Of a stretch of 64,000 nucleotides of DNA, positions 1-8,976 are shown one piece after another. The translations under genes and the position numbers were made by a program. Every line of letters starts with the position of its first letter. Positions within the stretch are counted from its first letter, which is position 1. A model generated the notes under the pieces. It was not told where the DNA came from. It did no database searches and saw only the letters and a list, made by a program, of their open reading frames with translations. Where the stretch lies: the NCBI GenBank assembly GCA_018241265.1, contig JAFEEF010000040.1:25328-89327 (forward strand), given 5' to 3'. The DNA is from Pseudomonadota bacterium. Its GTDB lineage: Bacteria; Pseudomonadota; Gammaproteobacteria; Burkholderiales; Burkholderiaceae_C.

Positions 1-412
1 TGCCGATGCGCAGCGCCGCTATCGCCGCTTCGACCTCGCTGCGCTCGTACGGCCGGTCGGGCCGCGGCGGCAGGTCGCGCGCCAGCTCGAAGGCGAACTC
101 GCATTCGAGCTTCACCCAGGCCGGCCATTGCGCGAGCGACAAGGTCGCGGGGCTCTCGACGAACCAGGGCGCCAGCAGCGGCGCGGCGACGACGCCGGGC
201 ACCTCGGCCGCGCGCTGCGCTTCTGCCGTCAACGCCGAGACCTTCCAGCCGCGCACCGCGCCCAGTTGCGCGTTGACCGCGCGTTGCAGACGATAGGCCT
301 CGGGCAGGTCGGCCGGCAGCCAGGCGTCCGGTACGCCGGCGAGAGCGCGGCCGGCGCGGCGCGCCGATGCGAGCGCCTCGGCCACCGTGGCGAGTGTGGT
401 GTCGTCCATCAT
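1..412 (-). CDS. 2-keto-4-pentenoate hydratase-like protein (FAH superfamily), C-terminus outside window
   Basis: This is the N-terminal 137 codons of a minus-strand gene that runs off the left edge. The translation begins MMDDTTLATVAEALASARR and continues with AWLPADLPEAYRLQRAVNAQ, a Gly-Trp-Lys-Val (GWKVS) segment and WVKLECEFAFELARDLPPR. That pattern is typical of the MhpD/2-keto-4-pentenoate hydratase branch of the fumarylacetoacetate hydrolase superfamily, where the E-x-E(F) segment supplies metal ligands. Its ATG overlaps the stop of the upstream dehydrogenase gene by 4 bp (ATGA), so the two are translationally coupled. The family hydrates or decarboxylates oxo-acids in aromatic ring degradation. 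The substrate cannot be read from the sequence. Confidence 0.8.
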   Translation of the reverse strand, partial: MMDDTTLATVAEALASARRAGRALAGVPDAWLPADLPEAYRLQRAVNAQLGAVRGWKVSALTAEAQRAAEVPGVVAAPLLAPWFVESPATLSLAQWPAWVKLECEFAFELARDLPPRPDRPYERSEVEAAIAALRIG

Positions 413-1203
413 CGTGGTGCCTCGATGCGCATGAAGTCGAACATCAGGTCCATCTGGCAGTCGAGCATGTGGCGGCCCTGCTGGATCGCCAGGCCGCGCG
501 CTTCGGCAGCGCGCAGCAGCGCGGTCTTCTCCGGCTTCATGATCACCTCCGCAACCAGCGTCGACGGCGCGAGGCCGCCGACGTCGATCGACTGGTCGTC
601 GTCGTGCAGGCCGACGCTGGTCGCATTGACGACGATGTCGCAGCCGCGCGGATCCTTTGCGGCGACCTCGACGCGGCATCCGGGATAGGCGGCCTGGATG
701 CGCCGCGCGAGATCGTCGGCCTTGGACGTGGTGCGGTTGTGGATCGTCAGCGCGCCGACGCCGGCACGCGCCAGCGCGAACCCGACCGCATGGCCGGCGC
801 CGCCGGCACCGAACAGGAAGATGCGCTTGCCGGCGAGGTCTCGGCCGGCGGCCTGCAGCCCGCGCACGAAGCCGTGGCCATCGAACAGCTCGCCGACGAG
901 GCGGCTGTCCGGGTCGCGTCGCACCGTGTTGACCGCGCCGACCAGGCGTGCCTCGCCGACCACTTCGTCGCACAACGCGACCATCGCCTGCTTGTGCGGC
1001 GCCGTCACGACGAAGCCGCCGAGGTTCTCGAGCGCCTGCAGGCCGCGTATCGCCGCGCTGAAGCGCTCGGGTGTCGCATCGAACGGCAGGCTCACCGCAT
1101 CGATGCCGTCGCGCTCGAAGCGCGCATTGAACGTCATCGGCACGCGCACGTGCCCGATCGGGTGGCCGATGATGCCGTAGAGGCGGGTGGTGCCGGTGAT
1201 CAT
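409..1203 (-). CDS. Shikimate dehydrogenase-like NAD(P) oxidoreductase
   Basis: The 264-residue protein has the two-domain AroE layout. It has an N-terminal substrate domain with GHPIGHVRVP, VTAPHK (catalytic Lys kept) and GAVNTVRRD. It has a Rossmann GAGGAGHAVG followed by NRT, then NATSVGL and a C-terminal GRHMLDCQ. It departs from biosynthetic AroE in several places. The Ser-x-Ser that binds the shikimate carboxylate (usual form S-K-S-P) reads V-R-V-P, the usual GxNTDGxG reads GELFDGHG (Asp kept), and the Tyr of the YxPxxT motif is missing. With an oxo-acid hydratase coupled downstream, a catabolic or quinate/SDH-like role is more likely than chorismate synthesis. A palindrome 24 bp upstream of the ATG (1227-1236) is a probable operator. 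Confidence 0.8.
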   Translation of the reverse strand: MITGTTRLYGIIGHPIGHVRVPMTFNARFERDGIDAVSLPFDATPERFSAAIRGLQALENLGGFVVTAPHKQAMVALCDEVVGEARLVGAVNTVRRDPDSRLVGELFDGHGFVRGLQAAGRDLAGKRIFLFGAGGAGHAVGFALARAGVGALTIHNRTTSKADDLARRIQAAYPGCRVEVAAKDPRGCDIVVNATSVGLHDDDQSIDVGGLAPSTLVAEVIMKPEKTALLRAAEARGLAIQQGRHMLDCQMDLMFDFMRIEAPR

Positions 1204-1226
1204 CAGTAGCCTGATCGTGATGTGAC

Positions 1227-1236
1227 TAACTGGTTA
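1227..1236. promoter_or_regulatory. Probable operator palindrome TAAC-TG-GTTA
   Basis: The 10-mer TAACTGGTTA has perfect 4-base arms and lies 24 bp upstream of the dehydrogenase ATG at 1203. A near copy, TAACTGGATA, sits in the leader of the binding-protein gene at 3296. A shared regulator is inferred and is not identified in the window. Confidence 0.5.
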
Positions 1237-1274
1237 ACTGCGACGATGATAGGAACGGCTCCGCGAGGTGTCAA

Positions 1275-2009
1275 TCAGCGCAGCCCGGCCCACAGCAGCG
1301 ACAGGCCCGAGCAGACCATGAGGCCGTCCATCAAGCGCTGGAAGACCGCCGGCCGGATGCGCACCACGACCGCCTTGCCGCCGTAGGTGCCGACCATCAG
1401 CGACGCACCGACCATGAGTCCCTGCAGGACGATCGTGAGCGGCAGCGCGCCGAGCTGGCGGAACGTCGCCGCCTTGCTCGCGTAGAGCGCGACCGAGCTG
1501 GCCGCTTCGGTCGCGAGGAAGGCGCCGCCGGCGAGGCCGTACGACAGGAACACCGGCACGCTGAGCGGTCCGGTCGAGAGCACGATGCCGGTCAGGAAGC
1601 CGATCGCGGCGCCGGCGATGCTCACCTGCCACCAGCGCAGCCTGAGGCCGCTCGCGGCATGCCAGCGCCGCAGCGGGATGACGCACAAGAAGAACACGCC
1701 GAGCCCGATGTCGATCGCATGCGACGGCAACGTCAGCATGGTCCGTGCACCGAGCGAGGCCGCGGGCGCACCCGGCAGCGCATAGGCGGCGACGGCGCGC
1801 CAGTCGACCGCGCGCCACCATGCCATGACGCGCGCCAGGTTGCCGAAGATCGCGGCGATCGACATGATGGGTATCGCCGCCTTCGGGCCGAACGCATAGA
1901 CGAGCACCGGCAGCAGCATCACCGACGAGCCGGTGCCGATCACGCCGCTGATGGCGCCGGCGACGAGGCCGACGGCGATGACGAAGAGGGCGGCCGTGGC
2001 GGCGTTCAT
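1275..2009 (-). CDS. TauE/SafE-family membrane transporter
   Basis: The 244-residue protein is almost entirely hydrophobic, with about seven or eight membrane segments. Its N-terminal half carries the glycine-rich GLVAGAISGVIGTGSSVMLL segment and the second half repeats the motif as GAAIGFLTGIVLSTGPL. This duplicated G-x-x-[GS]-x-x-[GS]-x-G pattern is the hallmark of the TauE/SafE (DUF81) permeases, which export sulfite, sulfoacetate or other organic anions across the inner membrane. It lies between an oxo-acid operon and a binding-protein gene, so it probably moves an anion of the same pathway. The substrate cannot be assigned. It faces the small plus-strand gene at 2051 across a 41-bp gap. 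Confidence 0.85.
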   Translation of the reverse strand: MNAATAALFVIAVGLVAGAISGVIGTGSSVMLLPVLVYAFGPKAAIPIMSIAAIFGNLARVMAWWRAVDWRAVAAYALPGAPAASLGARTMLTLPSHAIDIGLGVFFLCVIPLRRWHAASGLRLRWWQVSIAGAAIGFLTGIVLSTGPLSVPVFLSYGLAGGAFLATEAASSVALYASKAATFRQLGALPLTIVLQGLMVGASLMVGTYGGKAVVVRIRPAVFQRLMDGLMVCSGLSLLWAGLR

Positions 2010-2050
2010 CGTTGCGGAACAATGCGCGGACGTTCCACAGGAGCCCGCGC

Positions 2051-2287
2051 GTGAAAGCCTACGACATCGAAGTCCAGCGCCTGAAGTCGCTGAAGCACGA
2101 CCACGGCCTCATCGAGATCGACATCGATGCGCTGGTGCAGACGCGCGCGCTGCGCGACGACCAGGCCGCGACGAGCCGCCTGCAGTTGCCGGTCGAGCAT
2201 GCGCGCACGCTGCTTCTGCTGCTGAGGCAGCAGCTCGCCGAGCTCGACAAGCTGCAGCCGCGCAGCCGGCGCCACGGCCGCGCCTGA
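2051..2287 (+). CDS. Small conserved-looking charged protein, function unknown
   Basis: A GTG start at 2051 is preceded by a strong AGGAG at 2039-2043 with a 7-base spacer. This is better than the ATG at 2012, which has no ribosome binding site and overlaps the tauE-like leader. The product is 78 residues, mostly helical and rich in charged residues and leucine (KAYDIEVQRLKSLKHDHGL at the N-terminus, LLLLLRQQLAELDKLQPR near the C-terminus). No signal peptide or membrane segment is visible. Its stop is 13 bp from that of the convergent binding-protein gene. I do not recognise a characterised family. Confidence 0.6.
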   Translation: MKAYDIEVQRLKSLKHDHGLIEIDIDALVQTRALRDDQAATSRLQLPVEHARTLLLLLRQQLAELDKLQPRSRRHGRA

Positions 2288-2300
2288 CGGATCGGCTTCT

Positions 2301-3296
2301 TCAGGGCAGGTAGTCGTTGGTGTAGTAGTCCTCGGCCTTGCCGGCGGTCTCCTTGTCGAGGCCGCCGTAGTCGACCAGCATCTGGAACGAATCGCTCATC
2401 GTCTTCGGCGCGACGCGGTACGGCTGGCCGGGCGGCATGCCGGGTGCGGCATAGAGCGCGATCGCCTGCTTCAGCCCGCCGGTCAGCGATTCCTTGAACC
2501 CCGACTTCGGATCGGCCTTCAGCATCGCGTCGACCGCGGCCTCGGGATTCTTCGCCGCTTCCTCCATCGAGCGTGTCGCCGCGCGCATGAAGCGCTTGAC
2601 CAGATCGGGATGCTGCTTCAGGTAGTCCTTCTGCACGACGATGCCCGAGCAGACGAGGTTCACGCCGTAGTCGGCGAACTTGATCGACGTCACCGGCTTC
2701 CTGGTCGCATCGAACAGCTTGACCGGCTGGTCCATCACGTAGCCCATCGTCAGATCGGCCTGGCCGGTGATCAGCGCGTTCATCTTGGTCTTGGCGTCGC
2801 CCGAGACGACGGTGAAGTCGCCGTCCTTCAGTCCGGTCTTCTTCATCACCAGCGGCCAGACCTGCGACATCGAATCGCCCGGCGTCAGCACGATGGTCTT
2901 GCCCTTGATGTCGGCCGGCGTCTTGATGTTCTTCTCGGAGAAGCCCATCACCGCCATCGGGCTCGTCTGCAGCAGGACGCCGGTCGCGATCACCGGCGCG
3001 CCCTTGGTGGCGGCCTTGATCATCGTCGCGACGTCGGCATAGCCGAACTGTGCCGAGCCGGCCGCGACCGCCTGGATCGTCACGCCGGCGCCGCGCCCTT
3101 CCTGGATGTCGAGGTCCATGCCTTCCTGCTCGAAGTAGCCGCGCTCCTTGCCGAGGAAGAAGGGTGCGTGCTCGCTGTAGAGATACCAGTTGAGCAGCAG
3201 CACGACCTTGTCCTTGGCCTGCGCGGCGGCCGGCCCGGCCGCGGTAGCGAGCGCCAGCGCGGCAGCCGCGAGCAGCATCGAACGACGATGAACCAT
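2301..3296 (-). CDS. ABC transporter periplasmic substrate-binding protein, NMT1/ThiY (SsuA)-like
   Basis: The ATG at 3296 was chosen because GAGGAG lies just upstream and it yields a clean Sec signal peptide (MVHRRSMLLAAAALALATAA, cleavage near AAAQA). The frame is open further upstream but shows no other good start. The mature part (331 residues in all) contains LLLNWYLYSEHAPFFLGKER, YFEQEGMDLDI and later ADIKGKTIVL, as in binding proteins for pyrimidine precursors, sulfonates and aromatic acids. No permease or ATPase lies beside it, so its transporter partners must be encoded elsewhere. The leader carries a TAACTGG site like that of the dehydrogenase operon, which suggests co-regulation. 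Confidence 0.87.
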   Translation of the reverse strand: MVHRRSMLLAAAALALATAAGPAAAQAKDKVVLLLNWYLYSEHAPFFLGKERGYFEQEGMDLDIQEGRGAGVTIQAVAAGSAQFGYADVATMIKAATKGAPVIATGVLLQTSPMAVMGFSEKNIKTPADIKGKTIVLTPGDSMSQVWPLVMKKTGLKDGDFTVVSGDAKTKMNALITGQADLTMGYVMDQPVKLFDATRKPVTSIKFADYGVNLVCSGIVVQKDYLKQHPDLVKRFMRAATRSMEEAAKNPEAAVDAMLKADPKSGFKESLTGGLKQAIALYAAPGMPPGQPYRVAPKTMSDSFQMLVDYGGLDKETAGKAEDYYTNDYLP

Positions 3297-3360
3297 GGGT
3301 GTCTCCTCGTGTGGTTCGTGGTCCGTGGCGGCATCGCCATCGAGGGTGGCAGGCGTCCGC

Positions 3361-3387
3361 GGGAATGTTACTAACTGGATAATTCCC
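3361..3387. promoter_or_regulatory. Inverted repeat GGGAAT...ATTCCC enclosing a TAACTGGATA site
   Basis: Arms GGGAAT (3361-3366) and ATTCCC (3382-3387) flank TAACTGGATA at 3372-3381. The element is 65 bp upstream of the binding-protein ATG and is a plausible operator. The core nearly matches the palindrome at 1227-1236. Confidence 0.45.
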
Positions 3388-3585
3388 ACGCGGCCGCGGG
3401 CTGTCAAGGCGGATCCCATAGGCAAGAACCCGCTCTTGCGGTGGCTCGGCCCGGACCGGAGAGAGCCCTCACAGGCGTTCACAGCGTTGCGTCCCGGTCA
3501 AGTTCTGAAATGAATCATGTCGGTCGCCGGTCGTCGGGGCAGGCGCCCGGACAATCCCGGCTCCGTAGCCATCCGGTCCTTCGCC

Positions 3586-4266
3586 ATGGTCGAACTGGCC
3601 ATCCTGATCCTCTGCGTGTGCATGGTCTTCGCGCTGCTCCGGCTGAAGAACCCCGGCGTCGGGCGTGCATCGGACGATGCCGATCCGAACGACCTCGAGT
3701 CCGCCTTCGTCGTGCTGAAGAAGCTGGCGCTGACGCCGCCGAAGAACGTCGACGAAGAGGCCTACCGGCGCCTGCTGCACCGGATCGACGGACTCGTCGG
3801 CCGCATCGTCGAACGCCATCTCCAGTTCTTGTTCCGGACCGAGGCGAAGGCGCCGGACATCCGGCGCGCGCTCGGCCTGGACGATCCGGCCGCTACGCTG
3901 CGCGACATCGACATCGCCGCCGGCGATCCCGAAGTCCTGCTCTACCTGTGCTTCTTCCTCTACCTCGGCGGCACGGCCAGGGATCTCGGCAAGGTGGACG
4001 GCGACGCCGAGCTGATGATGCGCATCCTCGACGACCTCGTGCGGCGGCGCGGCTATCCGCCCGCGCAGTTCTTCCTCGGCCTCGTCATGAAATACGGCGT
4101 GCGGGCGGACTTGCCCGGCAACCTCGCCGAGGCGCGCCGCCTGCTGCACCTTGCGGTCGCCAACGGGGTCGATGCGGCCGCGCTGGAATTGCGCGGCCTG
4201 GACAAGCACGCGCCGCTGCGGCGCCTGGCCGGCGTGCGGCCGGACGGCGTGCCGCGTACCGCCTGA
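3586..4266 (+). CDS. Membrane-anchored protein with a Sel1/TPR-like helical domain, unknown function
   Basis: From the ATG at 3586 the 226-residue product starts with one hydrophobic segment (VELAILILCVCMVFALL). It continues with soluble helices including YRRLLHRIDGLVGRIVERHL and a C-terminal PPAQFFLGLVMKYGV...NLAEARRLLHLAVANG stretch that resembles one Sel1-like (SLR) repeat. An alternative ATG at 3517 would add 23 residues ahead of the membrane segment; neither start has a clear ribosome binding site. No catalytic motif is visible. It stands alone, convergent with fahA, and the two share a strong terminator hairpin at 4314-4366. Confidence 0.65.
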   Translation: MVELAILILCVCMVFALLRLKNPGVGRASDDADPNDLESAFVVLKKLALTPPKNVDEEAYRRLLHRIDGLVGRIVERHLQFLFRTEAKAPDIRRALGLDDPAATLRDIDIAAGDPEVLLYLCFFLYLGGTARDLGKVDGDAELMMRILDDLVRRRGYPPAQFFLGLVMKYGVRADLPGNLAEARRLLHLAVANGVDAAALELRGLDKHAPLRRLAGVRPDGVPRTA

Positions 4267-4313
4267 GTCGTCGGAGCGAGGTGCCTATGAAATTGCACAG
4301 CGGAGGCGACTGG

Positions 4314-4366
4314 GCTCAGAGGCTGGCCCGACCTCGCGAGAACTCGATGCCTCCCAGCCTCTGAGC
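4314..4366. terminator. Bidirectional hairpin between convergent genes
   Basis: Perfect 13-bp arms GCTCAGAGGCTGG (4314-4326) and CCAGCCTCTGAGC (4354-4366) are separated by 27 bases. They sit between the stop of the plus-strand gene (4266) and the stop of fahA (4378). There is no long T run on either side, so termination is inferred from position and stem quality. Confidence 0.6.
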
Positions 4367-4377
4367 GATCGTCGTCG

Positions 4378-5691
4378 TCAGCCCGCCGCCAAGGCCGGCA
4401 TCAACGTCCCGGCGCAATCGCCGAAGCCGATGCGCCGGCAGCCGTCGCGCCGGCAATGCGCACGCAGGACGATGGTGTCGCCGTCCTGCAGGAAGGTACG
4501 CCGCTCGCCGTTCGGCAGCACGACCGGCTCGCGGCCGCCGCTGGACAGTTCGAGCAGCGAGCCGCCCTGGCCGGCCTCCGGTCCGGACTGCGTGCCCGAG
4601 CCGAACAGGTCGCCGCTCTGCAGATTGCAGCCGCCCACCGTGTGGTGCGCGACCATCTGCGCGACGGTCCAGTAGGCGTCGCGGAAGTTCGCGCTCGTCA
4701 GGCGCACCGGCGCGTGGCCGGCAGCCAGCATCGCATCGGTCTGCAGCCAGACCTCGAGCACGATGTCGAACGCGCCGTGCGCGCGGTTGGCGGCGCTGTC
4801 GAGGTAGGGCAGCGGCTGCGGATCGCCGTCGGGCCGGGTCCATGGCGCACGGAACGGCTCGAGCGCATCGAGCGTCACGATCCATGGCGAGATCGTCGTC
4901 GCGAAGTTCTTCGAGAGGAACGGTCCGAGCGGCTGGTATTCCCAGGCCTGCACGTCGCGCGCCGACCAGTCGTTGAGGAGCACGAGGCCCATCACATGGT
5001 CCTCGGCATGCTCCATCGCGATGCGGCTGCCGGGCGGGTTGCCGCGCGACACGAAGATGCCGACCTCGAGCTCGTAGTCCATGCGCTGCGACGGCCCGAG
5101 CTGCGGCGCATCGGCGCCGCTCTTCAGCTGCCCGAGCGGGCGCAGGAAGCGCTGGCCGGTCGCGCCGATCGACGAGCTGCGGCCGTGGTAGCCGATCGGC
5201 ACCCACTTGTAGTTCGGCAGCAGCGGGTTGTCGGGGCGGAACAGCTTGCCGACCGTCGTCGCATGGTGGATGCCGGTGTAGAAGTCGGTGTAGTCCCCGA
5301 TCCGGCACGGCACCGCGTATTCGGCCTCGGCCTGCGCGACGAGCGCCGGCTCGATGCGCTCGCGCGCTTCGCTGCCGGCCGAGAGCCCTTCGGACAGCGC
5401 GACGCGCAGCTCGCGATGCAGCGCGCGGCCCTCGGCCATGTACGCGTTGAGCTCACCGGGCGCGCAGGCCGCGAGAGCCCGGTTCACGGAGGTCGGCAGC
5501 GCGGCGGCGGCCGCGTTCAGGTCGACGATGCGGTTGCCGATCGCGACACCGGGCCGAAACGTTTCGGCATCGCTGCCGCGCCGGCGGAACATGCCGATCG
5601 GCAGGTTCTGGATCGGGAAGTCGGTGTCGGCCGCGTTGGCCGATTCGACCCAGCTCGTCAGGGCCGCGTCGTGGGTGGCGTCCAGCGTCAT
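4378..5691 (-). CDS. fahA: Fumarylacetoacetase
   Basis: The 437-residue protein (family about 420-440) catalyses the last step of homogentisate breakdown, cleaving fumarylacetoacetate to fumarate and acetoacetate in the cytosol. Visible signatures include the metal and catalytic region [13 protein letters not shown] (equivalent to Asp126 and His133 of the mouse enzyme), the [10 protein letters not shown] metal ligands, the [20 protein letters not shown] loop and the following [13 protein letters not shown] with the catalytic lysine. The ATG at 5691 overlaps the hmgA stop by 4 bp, so the pair is translationally coupled. The frame stays open upstream of this ATG, but that region is hmgA coding sequence in another frame. 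Confidence 0.96.
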   Translation of the reverse strand: MTLDATHDAALTSWVESANAADTDFPIQNLPIGMFRRRGSDAETFRPGVAIGNRIVDLNAAAAALPTSVNRALAACAPGELNAYMAEGRALHRELRVALSEGLSAGSEARERIEPALVAQAEAEYAVPCRIGDYTDFYTGIHHATTVGKLFRPDNPLLPNYKWVPIGYHGRSSSIGATGQRFLRPLGQLKSGADAPQLGPSQRMDYELEVGIFVSRGNPPGSRIAMEHAEDHVMGLVLLNDWSARDVQAWEYQPLGPFLSKNFATTISPWIVTLDALEPFRAPWTRPDGDPQPLPYLDSAANRAHGAFDIVLEVWLQTDAMLAAGHAPVRLTSANFRDAYWTVAQMVAHHTVGGCNLQSGDLFGSGTQSGPEAGQGGSLLELSSGGREPVVLPNGERRTFLQDGDTIVLRAHCRRDGCRRIGFGDCAGTLMPALAAG

Positions 5692-6983
5692 GGCTGTTCC
5701 TTGAACTGATCCTTCAGGCCCTGCCAGCAATCGGCATACGCGGTATCGAGCGCGCCGCCGGTCAGTGCGTACTCGGTCGGGACGAAGCGGTAGCGGCTCT
5801 CGAACATGAAGGCGAGCGTGCCGTCGAGCTTGTGCGGTGCGAGCGGGGCGGTCGATGCGCGCTCGTAGGCGTCGACGTCCGGGCCGTGCGGCACCATGTC
5901 GTTGTGCAGGCTCGCGCCGCCCGGCTTGAACCCTTCGGGCTTGGCGTCGTACTGGCCGTACACGAGTCCCATGAACTCCGACATCACGTTGCGGTGGTAC
6001 CAGGGCGGCCGGAAGGTGTCCTCGGCGACCATCCAGCGCGGCGGGAAGATCACGAAGTCGCAGTTCGCGGTGCCCGGCGTGTCGGACGGCGACGTCAGTA
6101 CCGTGAAGATCGACGGGTCGGGATGGTCGAAGCTGATCGAACCTATCGTCATGAAGTTCGCGGTGTCGTACTTCATCGGCGCGAGGCTGCCGTGCCATGC
6201 GACGACGTCGAACGGCGTGCGCGGGCTCTGCGAGCGCCAGAGCCGTCCGCCGAACTTCTTGACGAGCTCGTAGGGGCCGGTCTCGTGCTCGTAGGCCGCG
6301 ACCGGTGCGAGGAAGTCGCGCGGGTTGGCGAGGCCGTTCGAGCCGATCGGCCCGAGCTCGGGCAGCGCGAACATCGCGCCGTAGTTCTCGCAGACATAGC
6401 CCCGCGACGGGCCGTCGGGCAGCGCGACCTTGAACGCGATGCCGCGCGGCAGCAGCGCGATCTCGCCCGGCTTCACGTCGAGGATGCCGAGCTCGGTCGT
6501 GACCACGAGCCGCCCTTGCTGCGGCACGACGAGCATCTCGCCGTCGGCGTTGACGAAGGCGCGCCGCTCCATCGAGCGGTTGGCGAGATAGACGTGCGCG
6601 GCGAGGCCGGTCCGCGCCTCGACGTCGCCATTGGCCGCCAGCGTGCGCATGCCGTCGACGAAGTCGAGCGGCTCGGCGGGGATCGCGAACGGGCTCCAGC
6701 GCAGCGGCTCGGGCGGCAGCGCTGCCCCTTGCAGCGCGCCGGTGCGCCAGTGCGGTTGCGCATAGGCCGCATAGCTGCCGGTCACCACCGACGGCTGGCG
6801 CCGGTAGACCCAGGTGCGGCGGTTGAGCGCGCGCGGCGCGGTGAAGGCGGTGCCGGAGACGAGTTCGGCATAGAGCTCGAGCGGCGCGCGCTGCGGGCTG
6901 TTGCGGCCGGCGGGCAGGGCGCCGGGGACGGCTTCGGTGGCGAATTCGTTGCCGAAGCCGGACAGGTAGTGGTGCTGGGTCAT
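5688..6983 (-). CDS. hmgA: Homogentisate 1,2-dioxygenase
   Basis: The 431-residue protein opens the homogentisate ring to maleylacetoacetate using Fe(II) and O2. It begins with the conserved [14 protein letters not shown]. Near the C-terminus it carries the iron ligands as [11 protein letters not shown] (His and Glu) and the VPHGPD histidine, matching His335, Glu341 and His371 of the human enzyme. The length is as expected. It is the penultimate gene of a minus-strand operon that starts with the MBL hydrolase at 9948. No maleylacetoacetate isomerase gene (maiA) is linked here. Confidence 0.97.
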   Translation of the reverse strand: MTQHHYLSGFGNEFATEAVPGALPAGRNSPQRAPLELYAELVSGTAFTAPRALNRRTWVYRRQPSVVTGSYAAYAQPHWRTGALQGAALPPEPLRWSPFAIPAEPLDFVDGMRTLAANGDVEARTGLAAHVYLANRSMERRAFVNADGEMLVVPQQGRLVVTTELGILDVKPGEIALLPRGIAFKVALPDGPSRGYVCENYGAMFALPELGPIGSNGLANPRDFLAPVAAYEHETGPYELVKKFGGRLWRSQSPRTPFDVVAWHGSLAPMKYDTANFMTIGSISFDHPDPSIFTVLTSPSDTPGTANCDFVIFPPRWMVAEDTFRPPWYHRNVMSEFMGLVYGQYDAKPEGFKPGGASLHNDMVPHGPDVDAYERASTAPLAPHKLDGTLAFMFESRYRFVPTEYALTGGALDTAYADCWQGLKDQFKEQP

Positions 6984-7079
6984 GGCAGGGAGGAGATCAT
7001 GCTCCCTCTCCGCTTGCGGGAGAGGGCGAGGGTGGATGGGGGGCTCGATGTTCCGGTGTGGCGCGCGGCCCCTCGCTGG

Positions 7080-7292
7080 TCATGCGGCCGCCTGCAGCAC
7101 GTTCGCGCGCGCCAGCGCGAGCGCCTCGCGCAGCACCGCGTCGTCGCCGATGTGGTTGGCCAGCAGCAGCACCAGCCGCGCGTTCAGCGCGTGGCTCTGC
7201 GCCGTCTCGAGGTCGCGGTGCGCGTCGATCAGCGCTTCGTAGAAGTCGTCGCCGGCGCTGAAATGCGGCGTGGTGATCAGGCTCGTTGCCAT
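7080..7292 (-). CDS. DUF2783 domain protein
   Basis: This is a 70-residue cytosolic protein. It begins MATSLITTPHFSAGDDFYEA and continues with LIDAHRDLETAQSHALNARL and VLLLANHIGDDAVLREALAL. It matches the short DUF2783 family that accompanies flavin monooxygenases in homogentisate-type clusters. It is too short and helical to be an enzyme, and a role as accessory or stabilising subunit of the adjacent monooxygenase is inferred only from this linkage. The ATG lies 15 bp after the monooxygenase stop. Confidence 0.8.
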   Translation of the reverse strand: MATSLITTPHFSAGDDFYEALIDAHRDLETAQSHALNARLVLLLANHIGDDAVLREALALARANVLQAAA

Positions 7293-7306
7293 CGTGGGCC
7301 TCACGG

Positions 7307-8965
7307 TCAGGAGCGGCCGAGCGCGCGGGCCAGTGCGGCGCGCACGGCGGCGGCGTCCGGCGCGCGCCAGCGCGCGCACACATGCTGGTCGGGGCGCAGC
7401 AGCCAGGCCGATCCGGGGCGCGCATCGTAGCGCTCGGCAAAGCGGCCGGCGATGTCTTGCCATGCGCCCGGCAGGGCCGTGTCCGACGGCGCGATCTCGA
7501 GCAACGACACATCGGCCAGCCCCGCGCCGGCATCGGCGATGCCGCGCGGCGCGGCACCGAAGGAGACCAGCGTGAAGCCGCGCCGGTCGAGCAGGTTCAG
7601 CAGCCGCTCGCTGCGCACGCCATCGGCGGACGCGAGCGGCGCATCCGCTGCCGCGGCGCCCGGCCGCATCGCGCCGCCGAACGCGTCGACATCGGCCGTG
7701 TTCAGCACCGAGCCGTCCAGCGTCGCCGGCACCGACAGCCGGCCGCTGTTGACGAGGCTGCGCGCGAACGCATGCTCCTTCGCCAGGCCGAGCACCGCAT
7801 CGCGGAACAGCCGGCTGATCTCGCTCTTCGGCGTGATGAAGTCGGTCGAGCGCGTCGAGTGGCGGATGTTCTCGTCCGCGGCGTACTCGCGCTCGCTCGC
7901 GTAGCTGTCGAGCAGCGCGTCGGGCGCGCGGCCGTCGAGCACCGCGGCGAGCTTCCATCCGAGGTTGTCGGCGTCCTGCACGCCCGAGTTCGCGCCGCGC
8001 GCGCCGAACGGCGACACGCCATGCGCCGCATCGCCGGCGAACAGCACGCGGCCGACGCGGAACTTGTCCATGCGCAGGCACGAGAAGGTGTAGACGCTCG
8101 CCCATTCGAGCGTGAACTCGGCGTCCGGACCGAGCAGCGCCTGCACGCGCGGCACGATGTTCTCGGGCTTCTTCTCTTCGTCCGGATCGGCATTCCAGCC
8201 GAGCTGGAAGTCGATGCGCCAGACGTCGTCCGGCTGGCGATGCAGCAGCACCGACTGGTTCGGATGGAACGGCGGATCGAACCAGAACCAGCGCTCGGCC
8301 GGAAAGCCCGCATGCATCTTTACGTCGGCAATCAGGAAGCGGTCGCGGAAGGTGCGGCCCTTGCTCTCCAGCCCCATCGACCGGCGCACCGCCGAGCGCG
8401 AGCCGTCGCAGGCGCAGAGCCAGTCGGCCGCGAGCTGCGTCATGCCTTCCGGGGTTGCGATGTCGAGCACGACGTGGTCGGCGGCTGGCGTCACGCCGAC
8501 GACCTCGTGCTTCCAGCGCAGCTCGATCGATGGCTCTTCGAGGGCACGCTCGGCGAGGTAGCCTTCGACGTAGTACTGCTGCAGGTTGATGAAGGCCGGG
8601 CGCTCGCCGTCGAAGCTCGACCGGTCGGTCGACGTGGCGTCGAGATCGAAGCTGTAGATCTGCTCGTCGCGGAAGAACAGCCGCCCGACGTTCCACGACA
8701 CGCCCTTGTCGACCATGCGCTGGCCGCAGCCGAGGCGATCGAAGATCTCGAGCGTGCGCTTGGCGAAGCAGATCGCGCGCGAGCCGGTGGACAGGCGATG
8801 GTCGTTGTCGAGCAGCACGACGCGGATGCCGTGCGATGCGAGGTCGAGCGCGAGCGCGAGGCCGACCGGACCGGCGCCGACGATGACGACCGGATGGCGC
8901 GCCGGCGGCGATGCGCCGTGGTCGGCCGCGCGGCGGTAGGGGAACTCGACGGTCTGGTAGTCCAT
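7307..8965 (-). CDS. FAD-dependent aromatic monooxygenase (MhpA/PHBH class A type)
   Basis: The 552-residue protein has the class A flavin hydroxylase motifs. The FAD-binding VVIVGAGPVGLALALDLASH is near residue 26, CDGSRSAVR is the DG motif near the middle, and VLFAGDAAHGVSPFGARG is the GD motif near residue 300. A thioredoxin-like C-terminal domain follows. Relatives hydroxylate 3-(3-hydroxyphenyl)propionate, hydroxyphenylacetates and similar phenols. In this operon, directly ahead of hmgA and fahA, hydroxylation of a phenylacetate to homogentisate is the simplest role, but the substrate is inferred. The ATG at 8965 was chosen because the conserved region begins soon after it. The longer open frame upstream covers the MBL gene. 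Confidence 0.9.
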   Translation of the reverse strand: MDYQTVEFPYRRAADHGASPPARHPVVIVGAGPVGLALALDLASHGIRVVLLDNDHRLSTGSRAICFAKRTLEIFDRLGCGQRMVDKGVSWNVGRLFFRDEQIYSFDLDATSTDRSSFDGERPAFINLQQYYVEGYLAERALEEPSIELRWKHEVVGVTPAADHVVLDIATPEGMTQLAADWLCACDGSRSAVRRSMGLESKGRTFRDRFLIADVKMHAGFPAERWFWFDPPFHPNQSVLLHRQPDDVWRIDFQLGWNADPDEEKKPENIVPRVQALLGPDAEFTLEWASVYTFSCLRMDKFRVGRVLFAGDAAHGVSPFGARGANSGVQDADNLGWKLAAVLDGRAPDALLDSYASEREYAADENIRHSTRSTDFITPKSEISRLFRDAVLGLAKEHAFARSLVNSGRLSVPATLDGSVLNTADVDAFGGAMRPGAAAADAPLASADGVRSERLLNLLDRRGFTLVSFGAAPRGIADAGAGLADVSLLEIAPSDTALPGAWQDIAGRFAERYDARPGSAWLLRPDQHVCARWRAPDAAAVRAALARALGRS

Positions 8966-8976
8966 CGCTCGAGCGG

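Noticed and set aside
2012..2050. ATG start of the small plus-strand gene at 2012
   Set aside because: It has no ribosome binding site, while the GTG at 2051 has AGGAG at ideal spacing.
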